Positions 1 to 10,000 of a stretch of 15,959 nt of DNA are shown here, piece by piece. The position numbers and the translations under genes are program-made. The notes under the pieces were generated by a model, which was given only the letters and a program-made list of their open reading frames with translations, did no database searches and had not been told where the DNA came from. The number at the start of each line of letters is the position of its first letter. The first letter of the stretch is position 1. Source of the DNA: Stephanodiscus triporus (lineage: Eukaryota; Bacillariophyta; Thalassiosirophyceae; Thalassiosirales; Thalassiosiraceae); NCBI GenBank assembly GCA_036939755.1, contig JALLAZ010000414.1, forward strand, positions 1 through 15,959. The letters are read 5' to 3'.

Positions 1-123
1 GGAATCTGTACATTTATTACCAAATAATTTTAGACACCATCCCAACAATTTTTCATTATGTACCAGAAAAGTCAGAGCGCCATCCGACTAAAGCATTCGT
101 CGCTTGTGCATAGAGTCAACCCC

Positions 124-193
124 TTTTTGTATCCATCTTCCCGCTAAAACACACAGTATTTTTGTGTCCACTTCCCCCTAAAACACACACACA
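124..193. repeat. Imperfect 35-bp tandem duplication
   Basis: Two neighbouring copies share the order TTTTTGT, a TCCA-type block, a C-rich TTCCC block and CTAAAACACACA. The first copy starts at about 124 and the second at about 159, so the period is 35 bp with a few mismatches. The second copy runs into a short CA repeat. This looks like a local slippage or mini-satellite duplication. Confidence 0.55.
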
Positions 194-275
194 AACTCTC
201 GGCGGTGTTTTTTTCTGGCGCGCTCGCAAAAAAACTCTCGGGCAATTTTTTGCTACATTAGCTTCGCTCGCACAA

Positions 276-313
276 AAACTCTCGGCCGAGAGTCGGCCTT
301 CGGCCGAGAGTTT
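276..313. repeat. Perfect 14-bp inverted repeat (hairpin)
   Basis: AAACTCTCGGCCGA at 276-289 is followed by a 10-nt spacer and then its exact reverse complement at 300-313. The ACTCTCGG core of the arm also occurs at about 197 and 233. A longer CGCTCGCA-A-rich-ACTCTCGG block is present twice (about 221-240 and 264-285). The structure resembles the end of a MITE-like or satellite element. A transcriptional role is possible but nothing supports it directly. Confidence 0.6.
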
Positions 314-534
314 GGTAGCGTACGTATTACGAACTCAAATCCGGTGCATATTCAACCCTTTCTTTCTGAAGAGGCAGAAGGAGGACTCTATTGATTGTCG
401 CCACATTCAGCAAGCCCACGTCACGGGGACCATGGTCATTTTCGTGGCCCGCCCGCCTGTTCGATAACCCTAAAATTCTCGTCAAGACCGCGAAGAAGGA
501 AAGCCATCGTCCATAGCCCATCGCGAGGCACCGG

Positions 535-678
535 ATGATCCCGGTAGACGTCGCCAGTAGGGGACGACGACGTGGTCGTCGTCGTCCCGTCGTCTTCCTC
601 CTCGCCGTCCCCCCGGCGATCGCGCTGGTCGCGGCGGTCGTTGCCATTCGTCGTCGGCCGCCGTCGCCGTCGTCGTCT

Positions 679-711
<33 letters not shown>

Positions 712-2058
712 GCGGCGTCGTCCTTCGATCCCGACGTCCCGCCGATCGGTCGCGGTAGTGCGCGTCGCGACTCGCGGGGTCCGCCCGGACCGCGACGACG
801 ACGGCGTCGATCGTACGACGACGACGAATGGCCGCTCGACGAGGCGGAATTCATAATACGGAAATCGTACGCGGAGACTTACGGTCGGATGCCGCGCTGC
901 GGGGACGACGCGATCGGGAGGGATTGCATCGCGCTCGCCGTCATGGGGATGGATACCCGTCGTCGTCATGCCCGTAGTCGTCGTCGCGGCGACGACGACG
1001 GCGGGGGGGGAGGAGGATCCGACCCGTCGACGTCCCCCGCCTCCACCGCCGCCGCCGTGGAGCCGCTCGATTGGCGGCCACGCTTCCTAGTCCCGGACGA
1101 CCATCCCTACCCGTGGTGGTTCGTCACGCTACTGAGGGACGTGGCGAGGAACGGCGTCTACGGCCCGTGGCATCGCCTCGACACCATCGCCACGGACCCG
1201 CCCTTGAGGTTCTGCGCCATCGGGAAGAACGGGTGCACCGAGTGGCGGGGGGTGTTCCGGGACCTGAACGCGCATGAGCACTGCGACGGCGACGGGGGGG
1301 GGAAGGATGCGGGGGACGACAACGGAGGCGGGCACGTCGTATGCGAGGCGAGCAAATTCAACGCCAGGGCCGAACTCGGGGACGACGTTCGCCTGACGGT
1401 GTTCCTGCGCGATCCCCTCGAGAGGCTCCTGAGCGGGTATCTCGACAAGTGTGACAAGCCGAACATACGCGCGTCGCAGGGACATTGCGAGCCGAACGAG
1501 GTCTTCGGCGTCGATCACCTGCGACGGAAGGCGATCAATGATAAGACAGAGAAGAAGGGGGAACGACGGGGCTCGGCGACGGCGGGGGGGGTACCCCTCC
1601 ATCCGGACTTGACCGCCGCTGTCCGCGACCTCGAACGGGAGATGTTCGCGACTTTCGTGGACCTCCTGCCGCTCAAGTGGAACGTCCACTTCGCGCCGCA
1701 GGCGTTCGTTTGCGATCTGTACCGCAATATCGACGAGTATGACTTCGTCGGCATCATGGGTCGCGACTTCATGTCCGAATTGGATCTCATGGCAGATCGG
1801 TACGGCGGGCCGCTCCCGGACGCCTTGGACGCCGCCTTTGGGTATCGATCGAAGCTCGAGAACGAGACGAGGAAGTTCGATAATGTCGGATCGGACAAGG
1901 CGCATGGGACCAAGGCCTCGGCAAAGGTTTACAGATATTATTCTCCGAGGGTGGTGAGACGTGCATTGGAATACCTGTCGATTGATTACGTGACGCTCGG
2001 GCTGGAAATACCGGCGTGGGCCAAGGTAATCCTGCGCGAAGACGAGGATCCGACATGA
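535..2058 (+). CDS. Type II membrane carbohydrate sulfotransferase (Sulfotransfer_2-like)
   Basis: The 507-residue protein probably transfers sulfate from PAPS to a glycan in the Golgi. A basic N-terminus is followed by a hydrophobic segment at about residues 18-41, which reads as a signal anchor. A Ser run (about 46-60) and an Arg/Asp-rich stem come next. The catalytic half shows a 5'-phosphosulfate-loop-like FCAIGKNGCTEW (about 226-237) and a 3'-phosphate-binding-like FLRDPLERLLSGYLDKC (about 290-306). These are the two signature motifs of the HNK-1/chondroitin 4-O-sulfotransferase class. The Gly/Asp-rich insert between them (about 255-268) is low complexity. The gene is intronless. It faces the 3' end of the next gene (convergent). 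The ATG at 535 was chosen because it places the anchor at the N-terminus. The glycan substrate cannot be told from sequence. The family call is fairly sure; enzymatic specificity is inference. Confidence 0.83.
661..711 (+). repeat. (TCG)n microsatellite coding for poly-Ser
   Basis: A nearly pure GTC/TCG trinucleotide run sits inside the sulfotransferase stem region and is read as Ser. Similar TCG/CGA tracts recur in the START gene and the Cys-rich repeat gene, where the frame turns them into Asp, Ser, Val or Arg runs. Such runs are expected to vary in length between alleles. Confidence 0.8.
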
Positions 2059-2620
2059 TGGACGGAATCCACATGAGTAAGTAGACTGGATATCCGCGAC
2101 AGGCCCCGTCCGTCGTCGCTTCCGCTGCCCGCCGCTGCATACACAGTTGTCATCAAAGCGGGCGCACCCGTGTTAAAGCTCAAGTTCCACAGTGATTTAT
2201 ATTGTAGTCACAAAAATTACTCGTGAGGAATAAAGTAGATGTCAATCTTTTTTAGCAAGGCATTTCCCCACACTTCAAATGATGACACTGGATCGAATAC
2301 AGTCGCAGACGAACGTGCAGGATTCTCTAATTCGTTTACATAGATATTACTCATCTAAACATAACCACACATCAATATATAGATACATGAAACCCGTGCA
2401 TGTGTGATGCATCTCCAAGGACATGAATTTTGCAGAGAGGGTCTATATCAAATCACAATTAGACCTGCTCTTCGGTGGACTTATTTGAACTCTTTGGAGT
2501 CTCCTTTGAACCACCCTTAGAACAACATTGAAAATGACATTGAAATTGAATCAACAAGCATGCCTTCAAACATGTTTACACCGCTTTCCTCTTTAATCGT
2601 CTTTGCTGCCTTGCTCCTTT
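2059..2620. other. Convergent intergenic spacer with possible poly(A) signal
   Basis: This is the space between two convergent genes and so should hold both 3' UTRs. An AATAAA lies at 2229-2234, about 170 bp past the sulfotransferase stop, and could be its polyadenylation signal. The sequence is much more AT-rich than the gene to its left. I found no gene, tRNA or strong repeat in it. Confidence 0.5.
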
Positions 2621-3226
2621 TCAACCCCTTCTTTCCCGACTTGCCGGAAGGGGAGGAAGGTTCTGGTTCTGGCGCCGGGGAAACCCCATGGAGGTTCCTG
2701 GCATCAAATGGACCAACATTTGGACTGAGCCAGAGTTCACAATGGTGTTGTGTGGAATACCGCCGTCGAAATGAACAAGACTTCCCTCCACAATTGGAAC
2801 TGTCAAGTCCCCATGGAGGAAGTAGGCATTTGGGTTCGTGTTAAGAACTATAAATGCAACACGGTTTTTTGCAGCCTCTCCTGTGAGGTAATGGTCAACG
2901 TGCGATGGCGTTGATTCGGTCAGGGTAGTCATGGGTACAGTGAATTCCATGCCATCACCACCACCACTAAAGTGAGGACACGGAATGCCCATCTTCCGCT
3001 TGAGGGTGCATTGAAATGATGGCGAAAGACGAGCTTGGCCAGAGAATCGCCCTGGATGGTGGGATGGCACAGTTGCTGCTTCAAGGATTGAATACAGTGC
3101 TTCGTTGACTGCACCACTAGGATCTTCTTTGAGTAGGAAATTGGAGACAACCTCAAGAGAAGAACTGTCGGCGTGGCCGCATAACACTGCGACAAGGAGA
3201 AAGAAGATTGCTCTTTTGAACATCAT
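2621..3226 (-). CDS. Secreted cupin/2OG-oxygenase-like protein
   Basis: The 201-residue protein begins with a likely signal peptide (basic MMFKR, then a hydrophobic run to about residue 16, ending near HADS). The centre carries HVD at 109-111 and the block VEGSLVHFDGGIPHNTIV (about 146-163). The order of HxD, beta-strand-like segments and a distal His (159) is what a double-stranded beta-helix Fe(II)/2-oxoglutarate dioxygenase would show. The basic residue that normally binds 2-oxoglutarate about ten residues after the distal His is not evident, so it may be a divergent oxygenase, a plain cupin or an inactive relative. The C-terminus is basic and Pro-rich. It is intronless and less GC-rich than its neighbours. 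It is convergent with the sulfotransferase and divergent from the START gene. The ORF is convincing; the function is tentative. Confidence 0.7.
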   Translation of the reverse strand: MMFKRAIFFLLVAVLCGHADSSSLEVVSNFLLKEDPSGAVNEALYSILEAATVPSHHPGRFSGQARLSPSFQCTLKRKMGIPCPHFSGGGDGMEFTVPMTTLTESTPSHVDHYLTGEAAKNRVAFIVLNTNPNAYFLHGDLTVPIVEGSLVHFDGGIPHNTIVNSGSVQMLVHLMPGTSMGFPRRQNQNLPPLPASRERRG

Positions 3227-3693
3227 GATTACTTATGAGTGGGTCTGTCTACTAGTAATGTTTGCCTGTGAGCTCTTCAGATGCAGCTCTTGAGTCTCGG
3301 CAGATCTTGTGTTGGCTACCCGCTTGTCTAGAAGTCTGTATGGGATATGCAAATTCAAAATTCAATCAAGAAGCTTCTCACAAGAATCCCCCACACAGTA
3401 GATAAGTTCACACCTTCAGGAAGACTGGATTTGGGGGGGGGGGAAGGGGGGGGGCAATACTGAGGGCGTACCAACAAAATGGGTTTGGCGCGATCGATCG
3501 ATCAAAACACCTTGCAAGGTCGGCCACACAACGAAAGAAAGAGAACCCCCATTGTTTTCGATCGATCAGCCCCAATCCGAAACGATCATCTCACTGCCCG
3601 TCGCAGCCGTCGTCTCTTCCCGCCCATGACGAAATAGGTAGGCATTGAACGAACGAATAAACACCCTGGAATAAATATATACACAAATAAGTA
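3227..3693. promoter_or_regulatory. Divergent promoter region with G-tracts and GATCGATC motifs
   Basis: The 467-bp space separates the 5' ends of two divergently transcribed genes and must hold both promoters. It contains G11-AA-G9 at 3433-3454, able in principle to form a G-quadruplex. It also has a CGATCGATCGATC block at about 3491-3503 and a second CGATCGATC at about 3559-3567. An AT-rich ATAAATATATA lies at 3671-3681, only about 13 nt before the downstream ATG, which is too close for a usual TATA box unless the 5' UTR is extremely short. The motifs are seen; their roles are inferred. Confidence 0.45.
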
Positions 3694-4990
3694 ATGGACG
3701 AGGAATCGGGCGACTACCGTCGCCGCGACGACGACGTCGTCGTCGTCGGGAGAGGAGGAGACACCCCCTCCTCCAATCGCCCATCCCCCCCCTCCAGAAC
3801 TCAGGCATCGTCCGTCATGCCCAACTCGAGTCGACGCGTCGCCGCCGCCCGCGCAAGAAGGTTGGCGGCCGCGTCGTCGTCGTCGAGGTCGTCCTCGACC
3901 AACGCCAACGCCAACGCCAACGCCACGACAAGGGACGACGCGAGGGACGACGCGAGGAGGAGGTCCGCCGCGCGACGGGGGAAGGCGACGAAGGACGAGA
4001 ACGATGTGAGGCGGGCGCTCGCCGAAGAAGCGAGCGCGGCGGCGACACGGATGCGGGAGCGACGTCGACGGCGCCGTCGCGGGGAGGGCGAGGATGCCGA
4101 CGAAGGCAACGATTGCGACGACGACGACGACGCTGAAGACGAGCGAGAGACGAATGCGGGTCGTGGGGGGCGCGGCAATCGTCGCGACGATGAGAATGTC
4201 AAAGGGGACATCGGCGACAACGAGCTGGATGGCAATTACGACCTGTCGGGGCTGCGCGGGGCGCTGGTGGCGGCCACGGACTCGGAGGCCGGGATGGGCG
4301 ACGACGTCGTCGTCGTCCCTTCTGGGCCCGGCGAGGAACGGAGCTGTCGTCGGGGGGAGGAACAGCAACGATCGCAAGATCGACGAGGGCGACCGCGGGG
4401 CGGAGGGGAACGGGCGCCCCAGGATCGAGCCGCGTCGCATCTCCGGGGCGACGACAGTCCGGAGGTCGGCGATCGTCGGACGACGACGACGACGAACGAT
4501 CGACTGCCGTCGCGGGACGAGAGTCTGGAGGCCAACGTCGACGGGGCAGGACGACCCCCCGATCCGGACTTCGACGCAAAGTCCTACTTCAGCCGCATGG
4601 ATGAGCCTCCGTCCCCCAACGGTCCTGAGAAGAATATCATCGTCGAGGTCGACGTACACGTCGACGCGAACGACGGGAGGGCGTCGTCGGGGGGGTCGCC
4701 CGTCGTACGGGTCAGGCGCGATCCCCCCGAGGATCCTCCCGAGTCGGGGAGGGGATGCGATCCCAGGCCGTCCCCCTCCGCGGCGGCTCCGTTGAGGCGG
4801 GGGCGGACGGGGGCGGCCGGCGGCAAGGGCAAGGACGTCGCCGATCGCAAACGGGCGGGGGGGGGAGGCCGCGACGCGGTGGACGCGCGCCCGAAGGGAA
4901 TATTGAGGAACAGAGACACGCCAATCCCGATCACGCAATTTGGCAGGCCCGTCTCTCCGGCGGGGGATGATGGGCGGGGCGACGACGACC

Positions 4991-5021
<31 letters not shown>

Positions 5022-6880
5022 CGAGGAGGATTCCGATCCCGATGTCTCCGAGAGAAAGGCGAGGGCCCTCACACTCGACCCCGCCGCCGCCACATTGGCG
5101 CCATCGAATGTCGATGGCAAAGGTGGTGGCATCAACGATAACGACTTGGTCCGCGCGGACGCCAAGAGCGTCTTTACGGTGAAAAGTGGTCTGCGCAGCG
5201 GGAAGTATGCTTTGTTGAATACCCAATTGGAGACGAAGAAGAAGCATGATGGCGATGATGACTGTAATGAGGACAAAGGAAAGGGGGCGCAGCGGATGAA
5301 ACGAGGGTCCGCCAACCCCGGTTCGGATGTTGACGATGATGATGAAGACGATGATTTCAATTGTGTAGGCACCTATGAATCGTATTACAATAACAATGGC
5401 AGTGACGACGACGATGACGACGAGACCATCGAATCGCTATCATACAATACCAAAAATGTACAAAAGCGATATGACAGGTCCTTGACTCATTTTCTGCGCA
5501 CCACCGACTTGGGCCTCACGCAGGATACCGTATTTGCGCAACAATTCTTGGAGGACCCGAGCATGAAGGCGGAACCTCACTTCCATCATCCCAGTCCACA
5601 TCCTCCGCCTGGAGTGCAGTTCAACGTGAGTAGGGTGGTCGTTTGTGGTCTTCCGTTTTCTCTTCGATGTGTTTTCAGTTTCCTCTCCGTCCGACGTGCG
5701 TGCTAACTCACATCAAACAAACATGTGTTTTACTTCGTCAACTCGACACAACGCCCACCGACCTCTTTAGGTTGATGAGAATTGGGTCTGTCTTGACGAC
5801 GGAATCAAAGGGTCCCACAGTCCCATCGCGCCTCAGGTGGTAGACGCCCTCGTTGCAATGGGATTTCGCGCGGCAACTGACCCAATGATGTGGACTCCGA
5901 CGGCAAAAACTCGCAAGTACATGACTGAGAAGGGTCTACGATTTGGCGACATTCCCATCCCTGGTCCGTCAAACGAGGGTGACGGCGCGCCGGGTGACAC
6001 CGCGTCTTGCCTGCTCTGGACTGGAAAATTCCCGAACAAGCACCACGGACACGAGCAGCCGGCTGTGCGGTCGCAGGGCATCGTCAACATGAGCCCCGAA
6101 GACCTTGTCGATCTGCTGATGGATTCGTCAAGAGTAAGCGAGTACAACAAGTGCAACATTGGCAGGGACGACGAGGTCGTGCTCAGTGACGGCACGAATC
6201 GCGATAGCTGTCCCTTCTCTGGCCAGCGCAAGAAGAAGCTGACGGGTGTCGTCATGCGCGGTGCAAAGGTCGTGGACGGGACAGCCGTGTTCGATGCGGA
6301 GACCGACGATGAGATGGAAACTGATGACGAGGAGGAGCAGATTTTCGAGGAAACTTTCGATGACGACGGCACCCTGAAGTCCTCGGTGCGAGTGAAACGT
6401 GGGGCGCCCCGTCAATCAAGATTCGTCGGCGTCACGAAACTTGTTCGAACGAGGAACAAACCGCCGGTGGTTCGCAAGGTTTTGGAATTCTTCACGCTGC
6501 TGCACTGTCGCGAACTCACGGACGATCAAGGTGGGCATGGGTACATTATCGTCGCTCGAGGAGTAACGCCCGGGTCCATCAACGTTGAAAGTGGCAAATC
6601 AAAAGTGGCGCATTCCGAAATTTTGTTAAATGTTCACATAATACGACGATTGCGCAACAGTGTGAAAGGTACTGGCAGGGGGGGGGGCAGTAGTCGAGGC
6701 AGTGGTAGGAGCGTTTGCACGAGCGGGAAGAAGGCGAGTAAATCGGATTTGGCGAATAGATGTTTGATGATCAACGTGCATCACATGAAAAGCCCCATGG
6801 TGCCGTTGATGTTGGCAAAGAAAGTTGGTCTATCTGCCGCATCAAATTTTGTAATGGAAATTCGAGCCATTGGAAGTTGA
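3694..6880 (+). CDS. START-like lipid-binding domain protein with long disordered N-terminus
   Basis: Two exons, 3694-5625 and 5771-6880, give a 1013-residue protein. The intron (5626-5770) begins GTGAGT, ends CTCTTTAG and is phase 0. Residues 1 to about 560 are low complexity, rich in Arg, Asp, Ser and Gly with Asn-Ala, poly-Ser and poly-Asp runs, so probably disordered. From about 575 the sequence becomes ordered (RYDRSLTHFLRTTDLGL). Exon 2 opens with VDENWVCLDDG and carries SPEDLVDLLMDSSRVSEYN (about 752-770), RFVGVTKLVRTRNKPPVV, FFTLLHCREL, GYIIVARGV and a C-terminal amphipathic stretch, LMLAKKVGLSAASNFV. This order fits a START-fold lipid-transfer domain of the kind found in many diatom proteins. 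An acidic insert (TDDEMETDDEEEQ) interrupts the fold. Reading through the intron would add 26 residues and stop at 5706. The lipid and location are unknown; no membrane anchor is seen. Gene structure is well supported; ligand binding is inferred. Confidence 0.82.
5626..5770 (+). other. Spliceosomal intron (START gene)
   Basis: The 145-nt phase-0 intron has donor GTGAGTAG and acceptor CTCTTTAG. Splicing joins GVQFN to VDENWV. The unspliced frame stops at 5706. The second-exon frame is open from the acceptor onward, which supports the junction. Confidence 0.85.
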
Positions 6881-7033
6881 TATTTTTAGGTTGTACCCCT
6901 ACTTTCAGAAACTTGGGGCTGTATTGTTGCATTGTTGCGTGTTAAGGATTCACTAATGACAAAGATAGGTGACACCCGATTAGTCTATTCACTATGCATA
7001 TTTACTGATAACAACGCGCTCTTTAACCGTAGC
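6881..7033. other. Short convergent spacer
   Basis: Only 153 bp separate the stop of the START gene from the stop of the minus-strand repeat-protein gene, so their 3' UTRs probably overlap. No further feature is seen. Confidence 0.5.
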
Positions 7034-10000
7034 CTAGACATTACAACACTGAATGTGCAGCTTAGCACCAGAATTATCGCCAGTCAAGCCCCAATCGGGA
7101 AGACTGCCCTCCAAGTCATTGTGCAAAAAGCAGGTAGTCGCAACATTCCCATACTTTCTGCCAATCAATACCCATTCGTTGTCTTTGTCGAGCACTGGAG
7201 CCCACTGTTCGCCCTCTAGGTTGAAATCAACAGAATGGCCTCCCATGGGGTTATGGCCCGGACCGTGTGGACAATCTGACAAAAAAGTTATCAACAGAGG
7301 ATGAATAAGTGCAGCACTTGTGTGAGACATCTGGATGCTTACGTAATACACTCACACACTGCATAGGGGCATAATTTCTTTCCACCGAGACCTGCACAAA
7401 ATTGCTCTCCTTCGGAGTAGGAGCCCCCATGCCATCCGTGACTCTGATCCAACCAAATTGAATTAAACTCCCGAGTTATACTCTCCTCTGCTAATACCAA
7501 ACTTTGATCCATGCAGCATAGAATATGCTCTTTCAATCCGGAATGACTGTCGTCGACAGTCCACGATGGGGAATTCCCATTATTAAGGTCTTCATACTTT
7601 TGGCAGGTGCTTGACGAATCACCATTCAGTGTCCCAACCATTATCCAAGTATTTGTCATGTCCACTTCCTCGCTGTCGTAACTAGTCAACGGCGCCCACT
7701 GTTCGCCCTCGAAGGGGTCCTTTTGTAAGTATAATGGTTTGTCGCTACTAAGGCCGTTTGGGCAGTCTAACGAAAAAAAAGGGGATTGAGAGACAAATAT
7801 GAAAGCATTCGTTGTCTTAGCAGAAACACATGGGTAAGAACTCACAGGCCGCGGCGGGACATAAATGCATGTCTCCGATGGTTCTGCAAAAGAGTTCGGC
7901 TTCCTCGTACGTAGTTCCTGCGAATAAATATCGTAGGAGGGTAAAATGGGAATATTTTATTATGTGAGTGATGATCAACTTCACAACTGAATGCAGCGAA
8001 TGATACACACCATGATAGCCGTCATGTCTTCCAAACCAAACCGGATGCATTGTGTTCAATATTACTTGCTCAGCCGCATTAAGCACTACTGCATGTGATA
8101 TCTCACCATCCTCCGGCCCGAATCCCTCCGGCTCGGCACAACAGAGGATATTCCGTGTGATGGCTTCATTCTGCTCCCCTGTCAATCCCCATTGGGCTAT
8201 TATCGAATATGAACGATTGAGATAAAAGTACAAGGTACAATCGACATTTTATATTTCTAGACGACTCACGTGGATGGGACTCAAGGTCATTATACGTCAT
8301 ACATGTACCAGATGCGTGTCCAACTCGTGCCCATCCGTTCGGGGAGTCAATTATGGGAACCCACCCAGCCTCAACTTCTCCAAGTATCGTTTCAATATTG
8401 GAGCATATTACCTCGTGCGGGCACAGTATCTTGGAATCCTTCGAGGCGCAGAATTTGAGTGCATCGAGATAATTTTGTCCCATCCAGCCAGAGGAGCGAT
8501 CGTAGGCCACGGGAGCGAAAAAAAGAATCTGACTGGAGGAAGCTTCCTCAATATGAACGTTTTGGTCGCTTGTTTGGGGGAGTGTCGAATCAACAGACGT
8601 GACCGAATCGCTCTCATAATCGGCACTCGTCATGATCTTACGACAGCAAATGACGGTATCCGTTATATCGTCACTGTTCTCGCCCGTCAAACCCCAGGTA
8701 GGGCTTTCGTAGTGAACATTCATATACGTCAAACAGACGTCGACGTTAGGTCCAACCATGACCCAGTCGTTGTAGGAGTCAGAGAGAGGCGTCCACTGCA
8801 CCAACGACGCATTGTTCATACCGTTTGCGTCGTACTCCTCGAATACCCCCTCGTAGGGGGCGTTGCGCGGGCCGGCGGGACATACTGCCTCGTACGGGCA
8901 AAGTGCACCGAACCCTCCTGCGTGATTGAGGGCGCAGAAAGACGATGCGTCGTCGTAGGTCCGTCCATCCCATCCGGACGATCGATCGTACCACGCCGGT
9001 TCATACTCTTCGATCGTTGTCATTTCGCGACAGCAAATTATGAACTCCGTCATCCCCTCGCTGTACTCATCGCCCGTCAAACCCCAAGTCGGGCTCTCAT
9101 CGTTAATATTCGTGTACGTCCCACAGATATTCGGCCCGGGTCCGACCATGGCCCAGTCGTTGTAGGGCTTCGATAGGGCCACCCACTGTACCAACGACCC
9201 TGTAATATCGTCTTCCTCTAACCCCCCGTAGGGTATATGATGGGGTCCCTGACAAAATTATGTGAGAGGTCGGTCCTGTACTGAATCAACGAATGGTCAA
9301 AGCAAGCATTATCCAATTAAGCCTTACCAGGGGGCATACCACGTTGTAGGGGCACAGCGCGCCCGACCCCCCCGCGTGCTTCTGTTTGCAGAATACGGCG
9401 GATTCTTCGTAGGTCCGTCCCTCCCATCCGGACGAACGATCGTACCACTTCGGCTCGTGCCTTTCCGCATGTTGGTATTCCTCGGCGGCCGGGGCGACGG
9501 AGGAGGAGGTGGACGCAACTGTGGACGATGATGACGACGAGGAGGAGGTCGACGCAACCGTGGATGAAGACGACGAGGACGACGAAGACGACGATGAAGA
9601 AGACGATGACGACGACGACGAGGTCGACGCGGCGGTGGAGGAAGATGAAGACGACGACGAGGTCGACGCGGTGGTGGACGAGGATAAAGACGAGGAGGTC
9701 GCCGCGCCCGCCTCCACGGCCGCGAGGTCCCGACAGCAAAGCACGTAACGCGTCTCCGCCTCGTAGCCTCCGGATACGTTTCCCCCATGTTGGTACCCGC
9801 CGCCGGGCGCGCATCCGTTCCCGCCGTCCGAGCTAACCTGCACCCATACGTCGGGCGTGTCCGAAATCGGACTCCACTGGACGTGTCCCTCGCCGTCCTT
9901 GTAGTGACCCCCCGCCGGCACGTTCCCGGGCCCCCCGGGACAGTAGGCCTCGTACGGGCATAGTACCATCCGCTCGTCGCGCTCGACCGACTCGCAGTAC

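Larger units (their letters stand above)
1..534. other. Non-coding left flank with short repeats
   Basis: I see no convincing gene here. The stretch starts AT-rich and then holds a 35-bp-period imperfect tandem pair (about 124-193), several copies of an ACTCTCGG core (from about 197, 233 and 278) and a perfect inverted repeat (276-313). The last 200 bp lead into the sulfotransferase start codon and presumably hold its promoter and 5' UTR. No clear TATA box was recognised. The only open frame, 162-467, translates to low-complexity sequence made from the repeats. Confidence 0.6.
7513..8047 (-). repeat. Cys-rich module 5 (contains introns 3 and 4)
   Basis: The module runs from HPVWFGRHDGYHG, TTYEEAELFC, HLCPAAAYCPNG, EGEQWAPL, WIMVG, TCQKY, SPSWTVDD to HILCC. 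Intron 3 (8010-7918) splits a Gly codon and intron 4 (7845-7767) splits the Tyr codon just before the third Cys. The WGLTG motif is replaced by WTVDD. Confidence 0.76.

Noticed and set aside
162..467. 101-codon plus-strand open frame
   Set aside because: It is built from repeats in the left flank and has no protein-like composition.
436..969. Arg-rich minus-strand open frames opposite the sulfotransferase
   Set aside because: They mirror the TCG/GAC runs of the real gene and show no domain.
3671..3681. TATA box for the START gene
   Set aside because: It lies only about 13 nt before the ATG, too close for a normal core promoter with a 5' UTR.
3586..5247. 553-codon minus-strand open frame
   Set aside because: It is antisense to the START gene, almost entirely Arg/Pro/Val low complexity, and is explained by CGA/TCG-rich codons on the other strand.
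8274..9176. 300-codon plus-strand open frame
   Set aside because: It lies opposite modules 2-4, whose family pattern, splice sites and frame on the minus strand are far more convincing.
7034..9194. Several separate small genes on the minus strand
   Set aside because: Each open frame begins or ends in mid-module, and consensus splice sites join them in frame into one repeat protein.
9509..9748. Plus-strand Asp/Glu-rich open frame
   Set aside because: It is the reverse of the Ser-rich linker minisatellite of the repeat protein.
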